Source: Nymphaea colorata
Lineage: Eukaryota > Streptophyta > Magnoliopsida > Nymphaeales > Nymphaeaceae
Assembly: GCF_008831285.2 (NCBI RefSeq)
Contig: NW_022204601.1
Location: 1 to 19,462 of the forward strand
DNA: 19,462 nt
Reading direction: 5' to 3'
The notes beneath the pieces are model-generated. The model searched no databases and was not told where the DNA came from. It saw nothing but the letters and a program-made list of their open reading frames with translations. Every line of letters starts with the position of its first letter. The stretch's first letter is position 1. Shown piece after piece: positions 8,046 through 19,426 of this stretch. The position numbers and the translations under genes were made by a program.

Positions 8046-8077
8046 ACTCGTATTTCCTTCTTGTCCGTCGATTTCAT

Positions 8078-8503
8078 CCACGTGTCATCATCTCCCCAGC
8101 TCCTAACTTCGTAGCACCCTAACCTTCCACGTGTCTCTGCTCGAGATCGTCCTAGGATCTCGAGTTACCAATCATTTAGGTCAATCCCGTAGCCGCCGCT
8201 CCTCCTTGCTTTCTCGCATTCTTCACTAGAGTCAACCCTAATCCGAGAACGCCTCGGCCCTCTATCCTGCCAGGTGTCAATCATCTGTGCTCCCTCCATC
8301 AGCCACCTCAGCCAACCTCTCCCTGCACGATCTAGCTGGGTCCCACGCGTTTTGACGCAACGCCCAGCTAGCTCCACGCGGTCACCCGATAGCCTCTTAC
8401 CTTAGCTGTTTTAGGAAATACCGTGCGTGTCGTCATCACCTTGCCACATTCGTTTCCACCTCCTTACCGCGTCAATCCATAGCCTCTCATCTCTCCACGT
8501 GGC
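8078..8503 (+). promoter_or_regulatory. ACGTG-motif-rich stretch of the LTR (element A)
   Basis: CCACGTGTC occurs at 8078-8086 and 8127-8135, and CCACGTGGC at 8495-8503. These match G-box/ABRE-type bZIP sites. Element B has related motifs at 11962-11970, 12202-12209 and 12406-12414. Individual positions do not align exactly, but the character of the stretch is shared. It holds no credible gene. Confidence 0.4.
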
Positions 8504-8663
8504 GTCATCCAAGACTTGTTGAGGATTCTCGAGAGATCAAGAGAATCGACCTGGAATTCTGTCCAGGTTCATTCGATTTCAGTTTTCTCCCCTACCATTT
8601 AGGCAACTCCTCCTCGCATCTCCTCTACGCGTGATTAATTCCGCGTCATCTCTGTCGGTCGTT

Positions 8664-8685
8664 GATCTTGCCGCGTGGCAAGATC
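8664..8685 (+). promoter_or_regulatory. Conserved palindrome, 9-bp arms (element A)
   Basis: GATCTTGCC and GGCAAGATC are perfect inverted arms around GCGT. Element B has a perfect 18-bp palindrome at 12581-12598 whose centre is a G-box, CACGTG. Both follow the same GTTGATC context and precede the W-box-rich stretch. Confidence 0.55.
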
Positions 8686-8714
8686 GTGGTGCACCATCTT
8701 GGCAAGACCAGCCA

Positions 8715-9106
8715 AGTCAACCGAGTCCTCCTAGGCACCCTCTCGCACCTCCCTCGCCGTAGGTCAACCCTTTTGACTGAACCTACCTAGACCAACATCA
8801 CTTGTCTTAACCTTAGTCAACACTAGGTCATCTCTTCCACCGAGCCCTCTTAGTTCAAGCTACCCTAGTCGGCTCGAGTCTAGCTCGAGCGTCCCTTGAC
8901 CCAATCTACCAGGACCCACTCAGCTAGGTCCATTAGTCAACCACCCACCTTAGTCAACCCTGACCTCACTCGGTCAACATTGACCATATCCGCGGGCTTA
9001 GACCCGACCCAAACCACCTCGCTTAAGCCTCACGTAGTTAGGTCACCCATTTCGAACCTATTCCCTTAACCTTCTTGGCCAACCTCAACCCGAGCCCACC
9101 TTGACT
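8715..9106 (+). promoter_or_regulatory. W-box-rich stretch of the LTR (element A)
   Basis: Ten TTGAC[C/T] cores (either strand) start at 8715, 8762, 8773, 8815, 8896, 8935, 8952, 8972, 8980 and 9101. TTGAC[C/T] is the binding core of plant WRKY factors. Element B has six at 12570-12899. The stretch lies downstream of the TATA-like box, so an enhancer-like role is inference, and the base composition favours some chance hits. Confidence 0.4.
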
Positions 9107-9665
9107 AAACCGGCCTACCTAGTAGAACCCAGCCGAACCGAGCCAACCCCAGCCTTAGTTAGGACTAGGCTACGCCGGCTCCCTCCGGCCCCCTTGCCTC
9201 GATCGTGACCTTCACCGTTGGCACCCAGCGGCGAGCGTGACTGAGTCACAACCGAAGGCAGGCAGGTAGGCGCTGTCTTCCCGGCAGCAGCCCCCCTCGG
9301 CACACAGGCGTCCCTTCCGGCCCGACAGCGTCTCTCTCTCCGGCATCGGTCATCGTCCTCAGCGCTGAGCGCGACCCATATCGGTAGCTACACGCGCTGC
9401 CCGCATCTCCTCAGACTACATCCGCAAGCATTCCGGCGCTCGGCTCCTTCCAGGCGGCCCGCCGTTCTGCTTCCACCCGGTAGACGCGCGTCCAGCGACA
9501 GCGCGAACTCTCGGCCAGCAGCGAGCGGCCACCCCTTCAGGCGCGGGGGCCAGGATCTCAGCGGCGAGTTCATCGCCCAACACCATTCGGCCAGCGGATT
9601 GAATAGTGCAGCAGGCGAGCGAGGAGGCTCTCCTCAACCGGCCTTCTTGAACAGCAAGCTGCAAT

Positions 9666-9724
9666 ACCCGAGGGTTGGTTCTCACCTCGGGTGCTTATCC
9701 AGCTACGCCAAGGTTTACCTTGGC
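9666..9724 (+). promoter_or_regulatory. Two conserved hairpins near the 3' end of the LTR (element A)
   Basis: ACCCGAGG (9666-9673) pairs with CCTCGGGT (9685-9692). GCCAAGG (9707-9713) pairs with CCTTGGC (9718-9724), loop TTTA. The 5' LTR has the same at 303-329 and 345-362. In element B the first stem is ATCCGAGGC with GCCTCGGAT, so one C-G pair has become T-A; the second stem is unchanged but its loop differs. Confidence 0.6.
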
Positions 9725-10218
9725 CGGTAATCCCTTGATCCCCCTTGTAGCCGCGGGCGGGAATTTGCTTTTGTTTGTTTTAGGACAGCATCATAGTTGC
9801 TTTATGTTTTGCTTTAGCCTTGGCTTCGGCCCTGCTCCCCCGTGAGGTACCTCGAGGGCACTGTGCCCGAGACACGACCACAAGGAGCGTTACCTCCCTA
9901 TTTGCTTTTGTTGGGTGTGGTTTGGCCGTTACCAGTGGTTTGCGTGGTTTGTGAGTGAGTTGCGAGAGAATTAATATTTGTATCGCTCACGTTTGTAAGG
10001 CCTCGTCAACCCCTTAGTTCTTTTGTAGTAGGCTATCCATAGTTAGGTTTTGAAGAAAGGGTATCCTCGACTTGTATTCCTTCACCTAACTGGGTTTGCG
10101 CCGGGGTCCTGTCCGGCCGGGTAACTTTCTGTAATTACTTGTTTAGGATTTTTCGGTTTTAGAATAGGCCTCAAGAAGGTCCTGGGAGGATTAGGATTGC
10201 ATCGGTCGGATTTTCTTA

Positions 10219-10637
<419 letters not shown>

Positions 10638-10640
<3 letters not shown>

Positions 10641-10759
10641 GACCAAAGGTCTTAAGCGAATGGCTCGGTCAACCAGACCGAGCCCTTATACTCCAAATGC
10701 GAAGTGAGGGCGTTTACCCTCACGAGGTCCCCCTCCTTGGGCTCGCAAGGTTCAAGGAG
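10638..10759 (+). promoter_or_regulatory. Four-hairpin array directly after the pol tail stop codon (element B)
   Basis: HP1 10638-10654: TAAGACC with GGTCTTA, loop AAA; the stop codon TAA is part of the stem. HP2 10662-10684: GGCTCGGTC with GACCGAGCC, loop AACCA. HP3 10704-10723: GTGAGGG with CCCTCAC, loop of 6. HP4 10733-10759: CTCCTTGGGC with GTTCAAGGAG (two G-T), loop TCGCAAG. Compared with A, HP2 swaps two A-T pairs for C-G and G-C, HP3 flips T-A to A-T, and HP4 swaps C-G for T-A. Loop lengths 5, 6 and 7 are kept. Confidence 0.8.
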
Positions 10760-10942
10760 TCGTTTTAGCACTTAGGCGTTTATTTTAACTTTAGTACTAA
10801 GCTTTTGTTAACTCGTTTTTTTACTTGGCGCCTTTGAGATTCGAAGTCAAGACCTAAGCCGGCGGGTTGTGCCGAGCGCCTTGAGCTTTTTAGATTTTGG
10901 GTTTGGATCCGCGCGTGATAATCCCGGATCACTTTCTCTTTG

Positions 10943-10950
10943 TATATATT
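10943..10950 (+). promoter_or_regulatory. TATA-like box of the LTR promoter (element B)
   Basis: TATATATT lies about 610 bp into the LTR, followed by a CT-rich stretch from about 11010, as in element A. The Pol II promoter assignment is by motif and position only. Confidence 0.55.
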
Positions 10951-12569
10951 GTATTGGATCCTTTGTAATTGTATCGAAAAAATTGAATTTTGGCTCATTG
11001 CGAGTTTTGGCTCTCTCTCCTCTTCGAGGACTCCATCTCTTCGACCCCCTCTCTCTACCCGAGTTAGGAGCGTCTCCACCCATCGAATCCCCTTGCCCCC
11101 GTCGTCCGTGTTGACCTCGGCCTCAAGGAAGACAAACCAGGCGGATCCCCTCCCACCGGCGGTGATCCCTCCTCGTCCACGCTTGCCTCTACGAAGAAGA
11201 TCAATAGCCCGAACATTGGTGCCTTCCCCTTGAACACGAAGGAGAAGAAAGGCTGAGTTCGGCACAAGAGAAGATCGAAGTCCCCAAGGCTTCGATTCGA
11301 CGGCTTAACAAGGTTAGTACTCGGATCATTGAACTCTTCCATTCGGCTTGGAGTTGTTCGCTTCCGGAGCCTCACCCGCGACCTAGGCCCCTTGCTCGGC
11401 ATACCCGAGTGACTGGTTTGAGGATCTACGGTGCCCCTCCCTTGGTGCACTCTCTTCCCCGCTTGGAATCGGTTTTCTATCCGTAGGAACCAACCCAAGC
11501 CACCCCTCACGGTTCACGACGGCTGCCTCAACAAAAAGATCACTTCTACCGTCGGCTCCAAATTGAAGTTGGCAAGAAATCCAGCGGCTTGAAGGACTCA
11601 AAATCACGGTTCAATATCGAGGTTTGGGCCTCTAAACCACTTCAGTGGAATCGCCTCTTCGTGCTGATCAACATAGTCAAATTTGGGCAAATTCGGCCCG
11701 TGAGAAGATAGAAATCGCCTCGGCCGGTATTCTCGTTGGAGCTAAGACACCGCTGCAATTTCCGGCGTCAACCATTGTTTCCGGTGTGAAGGACAGTCCT
11801 GCCCCTCCACCACCGAAGGCCCCTGCAGTTTCGAGAAGGGCACCAGCGTCATTTGGACGAGGAGCTAACCCTAGCCGTGGCGCGTGAAGGACCGCGTCTC
11901 CCTTGGCCGCCGGTCCCGAATTGGTAAGTCTTCCTACCGCGCATCTTGGCCTTCCGTTTCTACACGTGTCCCACATCTGTCAACCCGCGTCATACCCTGT
12001 CCTCGTAGCCTGCCATGTGTCCTCTCCAGCTCGCCTAGCCCCCTCCGAGAATCCCTCTTGGATCACGAGCTCCCAGCCCGCATTTGTCACCTCCGCCACC
12101 TTCCTTTTTGGCATATTTTCCTTTGCGTCAAACCCTAACGCCTCAGCCCTCCATCGCGCCACCTGTCCGCATCCCAGCCACCTCGTGTCCAGTCATCATC
12201 CTACGTGTCTGCCACCTGTCTCACCAGGTCCCACTTGGAGTCTCGCCCAGTCCACGCGGCTGCCACCTCATCTAACCGCGTGCCACCTACACCCGAGCGA
12301 TTTGGCAAGTCCCTCGCCGCGCGCTCCCCCTTCCCGTTTTCTCGCCTACCTCCTCCACCTTCATCTCAACCCTAATCCGCAGCTTATCTCCACCGTTCCT
12401 TGCCTCCACGTGTCACCCATCCACCGGAGAGAGAGACTCGAATAATCTCGAGTGCCACCTCTTTGATTGCCTAATCTCCTTAGCAATCAAGCTCGATCTC
12501 TTCCTACCTTCTAGGAAAGTGATCGCCACCCTCCTCTTACTCGCTAGCCTTTCCCCTAGCGAGCTACCC

Positions 12570-12899
12570 TTGACCGTTGATCTTGCCACGTGGCAAGACC
12601 CGACGCACTCACTTGGCTAGACCGCCAAGACCGAGCCCACCTAGCTAGGTCAACCTCACGCGTCATCCAACCTAGGAGTTCACTACCCACATTTGAACCG
12701 AACCCACTCGACCTTAGGACTTAGTCAACCCTCTGACTTTCCGTCTTAGCCCACTAGGTCAACCCTTCAGTTTGACCTAACCCTAGTCATCTCGAGCCTA
12801 CCTCGAGATTGCCCGAACCCACTTCACCCGGACCCATCACTTGGTCCAGTAGTCAGGCTACCTTCTAGAACCCACTATCGCACTCGGTCTCTCTTGACC
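12570..12899 (+). promoter_or_regulatory. W-box-rich stretch and G-box palindrome of the LTR (element B)
   Basis: TTGAC[C/T] cores start at 12570, 12648, 12723, 12757, 12772 and 12894. The 18-bp palindrome TCTTGCCACGTGGCAAGA at 12581-12598 holds a central CACGTG and corresponds to 8664-8685 in element A. A WRKY/bZIP response is a hypothesis. Confidence 0.45.
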
Positions 12900-13481
12900 A
12901 ACTTCCCCGAGCTTAGGCTCAGCCCTAGCCAAACCGCATTGGCCTACCATCGTAGTTAGAAACCCTAACATCCCTCCTAAACCTCACCTCCCCCTCGGCC
13001 TACCCCTACCTTAACCTCCCTAAACCAGACCGACACTACCCTACTAGAGCCCAGTCGTTGCCGAGCCCAGCCAGCCTTAGTTAGGATTAGGCGTAGCTGT
13101 TCCGTCGGCCACCCTCGTGGTCGACTCTCTTCCGTCGGCACCCAGCCGACGCCCGTGGCCGAGCCACACCCGAAGGAAGGCAGGTAGGCGTTGCCGCTTC
13201 CGGCACTCGCCCCCCTCGTCACTCTGCCGGAGTACGTGTAGCAGCAGCAGCGGCACCGGCGCACTCAGACGCGCGCTTCCCGCCGTCCTTCCGTCTACGC
13301 CGTCGACACCCGTCACGCGGCCAGCGTCGGCCGAGCCACCTTGGCCGACTCTCTCTCTCTACGCCAGCATCGTCGGCGTCCAGCGGCAGACAGGCCGTGC
13401 GCTCCCCGCCGGTCTCCAGCCCGTGCAGCAAGCTCCGAGGAGGCTCGCCTCAAGTGGACTTCTTCGATCCGTAGCTGCAAT

Positions 13482-13539
13482 ATCCGAGGCACGGTCTTAG
13501 CCTCGGATCCCTCTCGGACAGCCAAGGAATCACCTTGGC
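13482..13539 (+). promoter_or_regulatory. Two conserved hairpins near the 3' end of the LTR (element B)
   Basis: ATCCGAGGC (13482-13490) pairs with GCCTCGGAT (13500-13508). GCCAAGG (13521-13527) pairs with CCTTGGC (13533-13539), loop AATCA. They are the counterparts of 9666-9724 in element A. Confidence 0.6.
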
Positions 13540-14052
13540 CGGTATCATCTCCTTAACCCCTTGTAGTTTCGGGTGGGAGTATTTGCTTTTGCGTTAGGGA
13601 CTTGTTAGTTTGCTTAATTTCCTGTTTTAGCCCGGGCTTAGACCCATCGTCCGTCTCGTGGTACCTCGGAGGCCGTAGGCCAAAGACACGACCACCGCGG
13701 GCCTAGCCGTCCTATTTGGGAAAGGGCGTGGTTTGTTCGTTAGTCGTGGTTTGATTGTGGCTTGTGAGTGAGTTGCGAGTGATTCTTGTATCGAACGCGT
13801 TTGTAAAGCCTCGCATCCGGTTTTAGTTTGATTGTAGTAGGATAAGCCGTAGCTAGGTTTTTGGTAAAGGGTAACCCGCACTTGTATTCCATTTCCTTGG
13901 GATTTTTTGCGCCGGGGTCCTGTCCGGCCGGGTAGACCTTGTATTTAATTTGCTAGGATTTTTGGTTTTTAGATTACCTCAAGGAGACTTGGGAACTAGG
14001 ACTCGTGCTTGGTTCGCGCTTTCTAGCCGCAACCGGGTGAGTGCCTAACAAT

Positions 14053-14064
14053 TGGTATCAGAGC
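14053..14064 (+). other. Primer-binding site, initiator tRNA-Met (element B)
   Basis: TGGTATCAGAGC lies two bases after the LTR end at 14050, identical in sequence and spacing to element A. Confidence 0.95.
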
Positions 14065-14261
14065 TACCTTGGGGTATATTCCGTTGTTTGAGCACCCGAA
14101 GACTGAAGAATCGGCTTCACCAAAGGCAGCTTGTTCGGTTTTCTAGTCAGAGTGCAGATTAGGCAGTGGTTTTCTTGTTGGTATTTCGGTTTTCAGTCAG
14201 TAGCCAGATTCGGTCTTCTAGTGTTCACGGTTTCCGTATATTAGTGTTGTTCTAGGGTTCG

Positions 14262-14443
14262 CTTGCTCACCTTTAGCAAGTGTAGGGCTGTACGCCTTGT
14301 ACACCCGAGGGTAGCCAAGCTTGAGGTGCGTCGCCGAGACACCAGGCGGGTGTGGCGATTTAGGCTCCTTGAGCCCGGCCGAGAGCGAAGCGGGACTGCC
14401 GAGGCGCTAAGGCGTAGCGCGGCAGTAGGCGGGCCAACCCGTC
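14262..14443 (+). promoter_or_regulatory. Conserved array of six RNA hairpins in the gag leader (element B)
   Basis: (a) 14262-14280: CTTGCT with AGCAAG. (b) 14289-14303: TGTAC with GTACA. (c) 14331-14358: TCGCC, bulge GAG, ACACC, loop AGGCG, GGTGT, GGCGA. (d) 14363-14375: GGCTC with GAGCC. (e) 14396-14425: CTGCC, bulge GAG, GCGCTA, loop AGGCG, TAGCGC, GGCAG. (f) 14428-14443: same stem and CCAA loop as in A. Against A, stem c changes A-T to G-C in the outer helix, and G-C to A-T and T-A to C-G in the inner helix; stem e changes A-T to G-C and T-A to A-T. Pairing, bulge and loop length are kept. Confidence 0.8.
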
Positions 14444-14610
14444 TCCCTTGCCTTAGAACGCACGCGGCATCAGCGGCAGCGTGCAGAGGGCAGAGTCAGT
14501 CTAGTTAGGCCAGCGTAGCTTAAGAGTGGCAGTGTTACAGTTTTTGGATTTTAGGTCAGCGTAGTTTAGGTAACGTTACAGTGTTGCCTTGGCGATTTCA
14601 AGCCATCCAA

Positions 14611-15084
14611 ATGGCCAAATCCAAGAAGAACCTCAACGTTGAGGAAGGCACCGCCGATGAGGGCCAAACCGAGGCACCTCATCCCTCTGAATCCGTAGAG
14701 ATTCAAGAACCCCTTGCCGGTCGCATCCTACAATTAGAGCGGGACTTTAACCGCTGGAAAAGAGAGATGCACAACATGGACCAGCAACGTAGAAATGAGG
14801 CCGTCCGTCGAGAGGAAGAACAACAACGTGAAACCAATGAGATGAAGGGCATGCTTAAAGCGATTACAGCCCACCTCAACATTGGTACAGATCGACCCAC
14901 CTCGGACCCCTCCACGTCAGGACGAGACAAGGGCAAGGGCAGATATGTGGAAGCGGATACACATGACGCTTCACATTTAGGCACCCCTCGTGAAGGTGCC
15001 GGCAGGGGCAGAATGCACCCACCCCGGATCGCACTCACAAGAGATGCGAAGTTCCTTCCAACAGCAACGCATTGGAAATCATAG
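14611..15084 (+). pseudogene. gag: gag, N-terminal part (element B)
   Basis: It starts at ATG 14611 with MAKSKKNLN, as in element A. A charged, heptad-like segment (about residues 35-85) suggests a coiled coil, followed by a polar linker. Homology to A runs to about 15028, where one extra base within 15021-15028 shifts the frame; the open frame then ends at 15084 after unrelated codons. Confidence 0.8.
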
Positions 15085-15580
15085 CCAAAGCCGAAGCTTT
15101 TATGGCTCGGAAGGAGAGGAGGGTGAATCTCCTCAGAGAGAACGAAGGAGAACCAACTCTCGTCAAGAAGAGAGGAGAACCCCCACGGTTAGATACGAGT
15201 TTCCGAAGTTTAATGGGGAAGGTCTGAGAGAGTGGCTCTTCATGGCAGAGCGTTACTTTGTTTGCCACCGTATCCCGGATGAGGAATGGATAGAGATAGC
15301 GGCCGCCAACACCACAGGCGAGGCCACTACCCAATATCTCTGGTTTGACCATAAAACTAGAGAACCAACTTGGGAGAAGTTCAAAGCAAGCTTCCAACTC
15401 CGATTCGGTGATTCCACCTATTTGGACTACGACGAAGACTTGAAGAAGTTAGTCCAAAGAACGACCGTGCCAGCCTACCACAAAGAATTCATCCGTTTGG
15501 CTAGCCGAGTCCAATGGACCGAGAAGGCGCTTATTGGAGCCTTCAAGGGTGGATTAAACAAGAGGTTGTCCTCGAAATGA
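15029..15580 (+). pseudogene. gag: gag, capsid-like domain (element B)
   Basis: The frame resumes at 15029 (SHSQEMRSS) through an Arg/Glu-rich linker and the capsid-like domain: [64 protein letters not shown]. This domain is intact here, whereas element A is broken inside it. One base is missing at about 15556-15558, and the frame closes at 15580 after a few unrelated codons. Confidence 0.8.
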
Positions 15581-17253
15581 AAGTCCAGAACTATGACACC
15601 CTCGAAGAATGTTTTGCCATGGCGCGAATATGTGAAGAGCGCCTAGAGGAGAAGCGAGCCCTAAAAAGGACTCGCAAATTTGACAAGCAGAAGAAGAAAC
15701 CGGCGTTCTCTTCTAGCTCACGGCCCAGGGGTAATGAATCAACTCCCTACGCACCTCGACGGGAGTTCAGGGCCGATACCAGATCTGGTAGGAACCCCCC
15801 TACCCGCTATCTCACACCGAAGCAAATTGAAGAATATAGACGAAAAGGCTTATGCTATCGTTGTGAGGCCAAATGGGATAAGAACCATCAATGCAAATCC
15901 TTCTTCCATGTAATGGTGGTCAGCGATCCCGAATACAGCAGCAGCTCGGATAGTGACTCATCCTCGAGTTCACCTTCCAGCTCTAGCTCCTCTTCTGAGC
16001 AAGAGGAGAGGACAAGGAGAAAGGCCAAGAGGCCGGAAAAGGCAGAAACGAAGACAGAAGAGACTCCAAAAGCCGAAGGCAAACCCGAAGAGGGTGAGTC
16101 TCTTCACACCATGCAAGACCCCCACAAGCCCAACGCCATGCGAGTATTTGGGCGTATCAACGGGCAAAAAGTTTTGATTTTGCTTGATTGTGGAGCAACG
16201 AATAACTTCCTAACCGAGGAAGCGGCTCAAAGGTGCAATGTTGCCTTGCAACCAAGTAAACCTCAAACGATTGTCGTGGGAGGGGGCCACCGGCTGAAGT
16301 GCATGCACGAGGTTAAGGACATGGAGGTTACCATCAAGAAACGTACCTTCAAAGTTGACTCGTTGGTCATACCCTTGGATGGAGTCGACTTAGTCCTAGG
16401 CATGTCTTGGTTCTTATCGTGGAAAGATATCCACTGGGACGTCAAGAATTTCTCGATGACGTTCATTCCAGAGCTTGATGGGGAGCCCATCACGTTGCAA
16501 GGACTAGCCAGCACGACAAGTCCTAAGGCCGCCCTGCGTTGCCTCGACCAGGAGCAGCCCGCTTGCTGGGTCCTTACGCTAGCTACAGATGTTCCAGGAT
16601 CGGACGAGACCATTGACGAACCGATCCCACCCTCGATTCAGAATGTGTTGAATAAGTTTCCCGAGATATTTGCGGAACCTAAAGGCCTACCTCCTCAAAG
16701 GGCCTATGACCACCGCATCGTACTCACGCAAGGAGCGGAGCCTGTAAACGTCAGGCCTTATCGGTATGGGTATAGTCAGAAGGCGGAAATTGAACGCCTC
16801 GTAAAAGAGATGCTCCATGATGGTATCATCCGTCCGAGCTGTAGTCCGTTCTCTTCCCCAGTCCTTTTGGTGAAGAAGAAAGACAACACATGGAGATTTT
16901 GCATAGACTACAGAGCATTGAACGAGGTAACCGTCAAGGATCGGCACCCCATACCGGTCATAGATGAGTTGTTAGATGAGCTCACCGGCGCCACAATCTT
17001 TTCAAAGATAGACCTTCGTGCCGGCTATCATCAAATAAGAATGCAAGACAAAGATATATCAAAGACTGCTTTCCGTACTCACGATGGGCATTACGAATTC
17101 TTAGTAATGCCGTTTGGGTTAACAAACGCACCAGCCACCTTTCAGAGGTGCATGAACGACGTATTTCGGGAGCACCTACGCAGTTTTATTTTGGTCTTCT
17201 TTGACGACATTCTCATCTACAGTCAAGTGAGGAAAAGCATCGGGAACACCTGA
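15559..17253 (+). pseudogene. gag C-terminus, protease and most of RT in one frame (element B)
   Basis: It opens with [10 protein letters not shown] and runs through a zinc knuckle (15853-15894; C-x2-C-x7-H-x-C), a Ser-rich acidic linker, protease and RT without a stop, showing that gag and pol are one polyprotein. Protease has LLDCGAT with the catalytic Asp at 16186-16188 and Cys in place of the usual Ser; VLGMSW follows. RT has [19 protein letters not shown] and FFDDILIYS, so its three catalytic Asp residues remain. One base is missing at 17227-17228, and the frame then stops at 17253. Upstream codons from 15514 in this frame are shadows of the capsid domain. Confidence 0.88.
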
Positions 17254-17552
17254 GCATAACGCTAAACATATTGAAGGAACATCAGCTTTTCGCGAAGATG
17301 TCCAAGTGTAGCTTTGGACAATCTTCCATAGGGTATCTCGGGCACATTGTGTCGCGAGAAGGGGTTCGGGCAGACCCCGAAAAATTGCAAGCCATGGAGA
17401 AATGGCCACTGCCCAAAGATCTAAAGGGTCTACGAGGCTTCCTTGGACTCACAGGGGTACTACAGGAGGTTTATACAAGGATATGGAATTATCGCACAAC
17501 CTCTAACCCAAATGCTAAAAAAGGGAGCTTTTCAGTGGACAGAGAAATCTAA
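17229..17552 (+). pseudogene. RT thumb/connection segment (element B)
   Basis: Homologous to pol A residues about 372-448 (KCSFGQSSIGYLGHIVSREGVRADPEKL, GLRGFLGLTG). An extra G in a run at 17454-17457 ends the homology; the remaining codons to 17552 are out of frame. It contains the 29-bp block shared with A (17359-17387). Confidence 0.8.
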
Positions 17553-17892
17553 GGTTGCATTTGACAAACTCAAGTCGGCCTTGATGACCGCTCCAGTTTT
17601 GACACTCCCCGACTTCACTAAGACCTTTACCATTGAAACCGATGCATGTGAAGTTGGCGTTGGGGCCGTACTCGGCCAAGAGGGTCATCCCATCGCATAC
17701 ATGTCGAAGGCCCTAACCAGTAGGGCGAAACCTTTCTCAACGTATGAGAAGGAGTTGCTTGCCATTGTAATTGCGGTGGAGAAATGGCGTCCCTATCTGA
17801 TTGGACGCAGATTCATAGTAAGGACCGATCAGAATAGTTTGAGATACATGCTTAAGCAACGTGTATCCACCCCCACACACAACGCTGGTTAG
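17458..17892 (+). pseudogene. RT end and RNase H (element B)
   Basis: It resumes with YYRRFIQGYG and carries RNase H motifs TIETDACEVGVGAVL, YEKELLAIV and TDQNSLRYML, which hold the first three acidic residues. One base is missing at about 17876-17880, giving a stop at 17890-17892. The conserved hairpin 17710-17726 lies here. Confidence 0.82.
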
Positions 17893-18113
17893 CTAAGCTT
17901 TTGGGGTACGATTTCGAGATCGAATACAAGAAAGGTCCTGAAAATAAGGCAGCGGATTCCCTATCACGCCTTACCGAACAATTCATGACACTGTCAGTGG
18001 TGGAAACCAACTTATGGGTACGATTGGCCAACGATCAAGATAATGACCAATCGACCAATTACTTAAGGCTGCAGGAAAGCAGAATCCGGGTTCCATCCCT
18101 TTACATTCGGTGA
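17880..18113 (+). pseudogene. RNase H C-terminus and linker to integrase (element B)
   Basis: It includes [23 protein letters not shown], with the last RNase H Asp, and [13 protein letters not shown] as in element A. One base is missing at about 18054-18056; codons after that to 18113 are out of frame. Confidence 0.78.
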
Positions 18114-19039
18114 AAGGGGATCTTCTTTTTAGGAAGGGTCGGGCCGTTGTCCCTCCTAATTCAGAGCTGAAACGAGAGCTTCTGCAGCACTTCCATGACT
18201 CGCCTGCTGCAGGACACGAAGGGGTCGCTAAGACCGTGAGTAGAGTCAAGGCCCAGTTCTGGTGGCGAGGACTGAAGGCCGATGTGCAAAGGTACATCCG
18301 TCAGTGCAAGATTTGCCAAAGGGAGAAATACGAGGCAATCAAGCCTCCAGGTCACCTAAATCCACTCCCAATTCCTACAAGACCATGGACGGATATCACC
18401 ATGGATTTCATTGATGCTATGCCTCGCTCAGAAGGAAAAGAGGCAATACTAGTGGTGGTTGATAGGCTGTCTAAATACAGCCACTTTGCACCATTGCCAC
18501 GACTGTACCAAGGGCCAATGGTGGCTCACGTCTTCCAGGAGTACGTTGGAAAACTCCACGGGATGCCTCAGACGATCATCTGCGACAGAGACTCTATTTT
18601 TATGAGCGCGTTCTGGAAGGAGTATATGAAGACGTTAGGTACAGAACTTCGGTTCAGCACTGCCCATCACCCGCAAACCGACGGGCAAAGCGAGATTGTG
18701 AATCGGTCTCTCGAGACTTATCTCAGATGCTTCGCGGGAGAAAGACCTAATTCATGGGTCAAATACTTACCCTGGGCCGAGTGGTCTTACAACACGAGTT
18801 GGCACTCGTCGGCAGGGATGACTCCCTATGAGGCAGTCTACGGTTTTCCACCTCCAACCATTCCAACTTATGAAGGAGGTAGCGCCTTAGAGGATAATGT
18901 GGACTGCGAACTGCGCACCAGAGAGGAGGTCATTAACTCCTTAAAACAGAATTTGATTAAAGCGCAGAATCGAATGAAGCAAGTCTACGATAAAGGTAGA
19001 CAAGACCGAGATTCGAAGAAGGGCAGTACGTATGGTTGA
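18056..19039 (+). pseudogene. Integrase zinc domain and catalytic core (element B)
   Basis: The zinc-binding part reads FHDSPAAGHEG and then CKICQREK (HHCC). The catalytic core has DFIDAMP, CDRDSIF and PQTDGQSEIVNRS, giving the D, D(35)E triad. Strand transfer would join the element to host DNA. The frame is open over more than 300 codons, and all expected catalytic residues are present. One base is missing at about 19016-19019. The 36-bp block shared with A (18320-18355) lies between the zinc domain and the core. Confidence 0.88.
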
Positions 19040-19280
19040 AGAGGCTTCCTCTGAAGCAGAAGTCTCTAATGGGGCAGCCATACTCGAACTTCTGCCGCGT
19101 TACTATGGGCCATATCCCATATTACAGAAAGTCGGCAAGGCCGCATACCGATTGGGATTGCCCAGAGAGGCACAAGTCCACCCTGTGTTCCATGTCTCTC
19201 GCTTGAAACCACATCAAGGCGAGATACCGACTATCGTGGAACATGTGCGGACCAGTTGCCAACGCCTTACAGAATTTTAA
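19018..19280 (+). pseudogene. Integrase C-terminal GPY/F module in two frames (element B)
   Basis: GQYVWLKRLPLKQ lies in one frame from 19018. After a missing base at about 19086-19089 the next frame carries LLPRYYGPYPILQKVG, AAYRLGLP and HPVFHVSRLKPH. Another missing base at about 19245-19249 ends the homology, and the open frame stops at 19280. Confidence 0.8.
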
Positions 19281-19426
19281 AGCACAGATATACAAGAAGG
19301 CAAGGCCGAACAAGGCATGAAGTATTGGTCGAGTGGGAAGGCCCCGACCAAGGAACCTCTTGGGAGGAATTTGGGTCAGTTGCTCATCGTTTTCCCTCTT
19401 CCAGCGCTCGAGGACAAGCGCAAGGT

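Larger units (their letters stand above)
14051..14610 (+). other. Untranslated leader of element B between PBS and gag
   Basis: It has no conserved coding frame. It holds the hairpin block (14262-14443), one TTAAGAGTGGCAG motif (14520-14532) and a pyrimidine-rich tract ending in CAG at 14196, a possible splice acceptor. The frame starting with GTG at 14581 has no ATG before 14611. Confidence 0.75.

Noticed and set aside
9237-9249. GTGAC/GTCAC inverted repeat with a TGAGTCA core as a regulatory site
   Set aside because: It is absent from the aligned part of LTR B, so it may be chance.
10780-11265. 161-codon minus-strand frame in LTR B as an antisense gene
   Set aside because: It lies over the promoter and CT-rich stretch, and there is no counterpart in LTR A.
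11903-12445. 180-codon open frame in LTR B as a gene
   Set aside because: It is Pro/Ser/His-rich from C-rich sequence, and LTR A has no matching frame.
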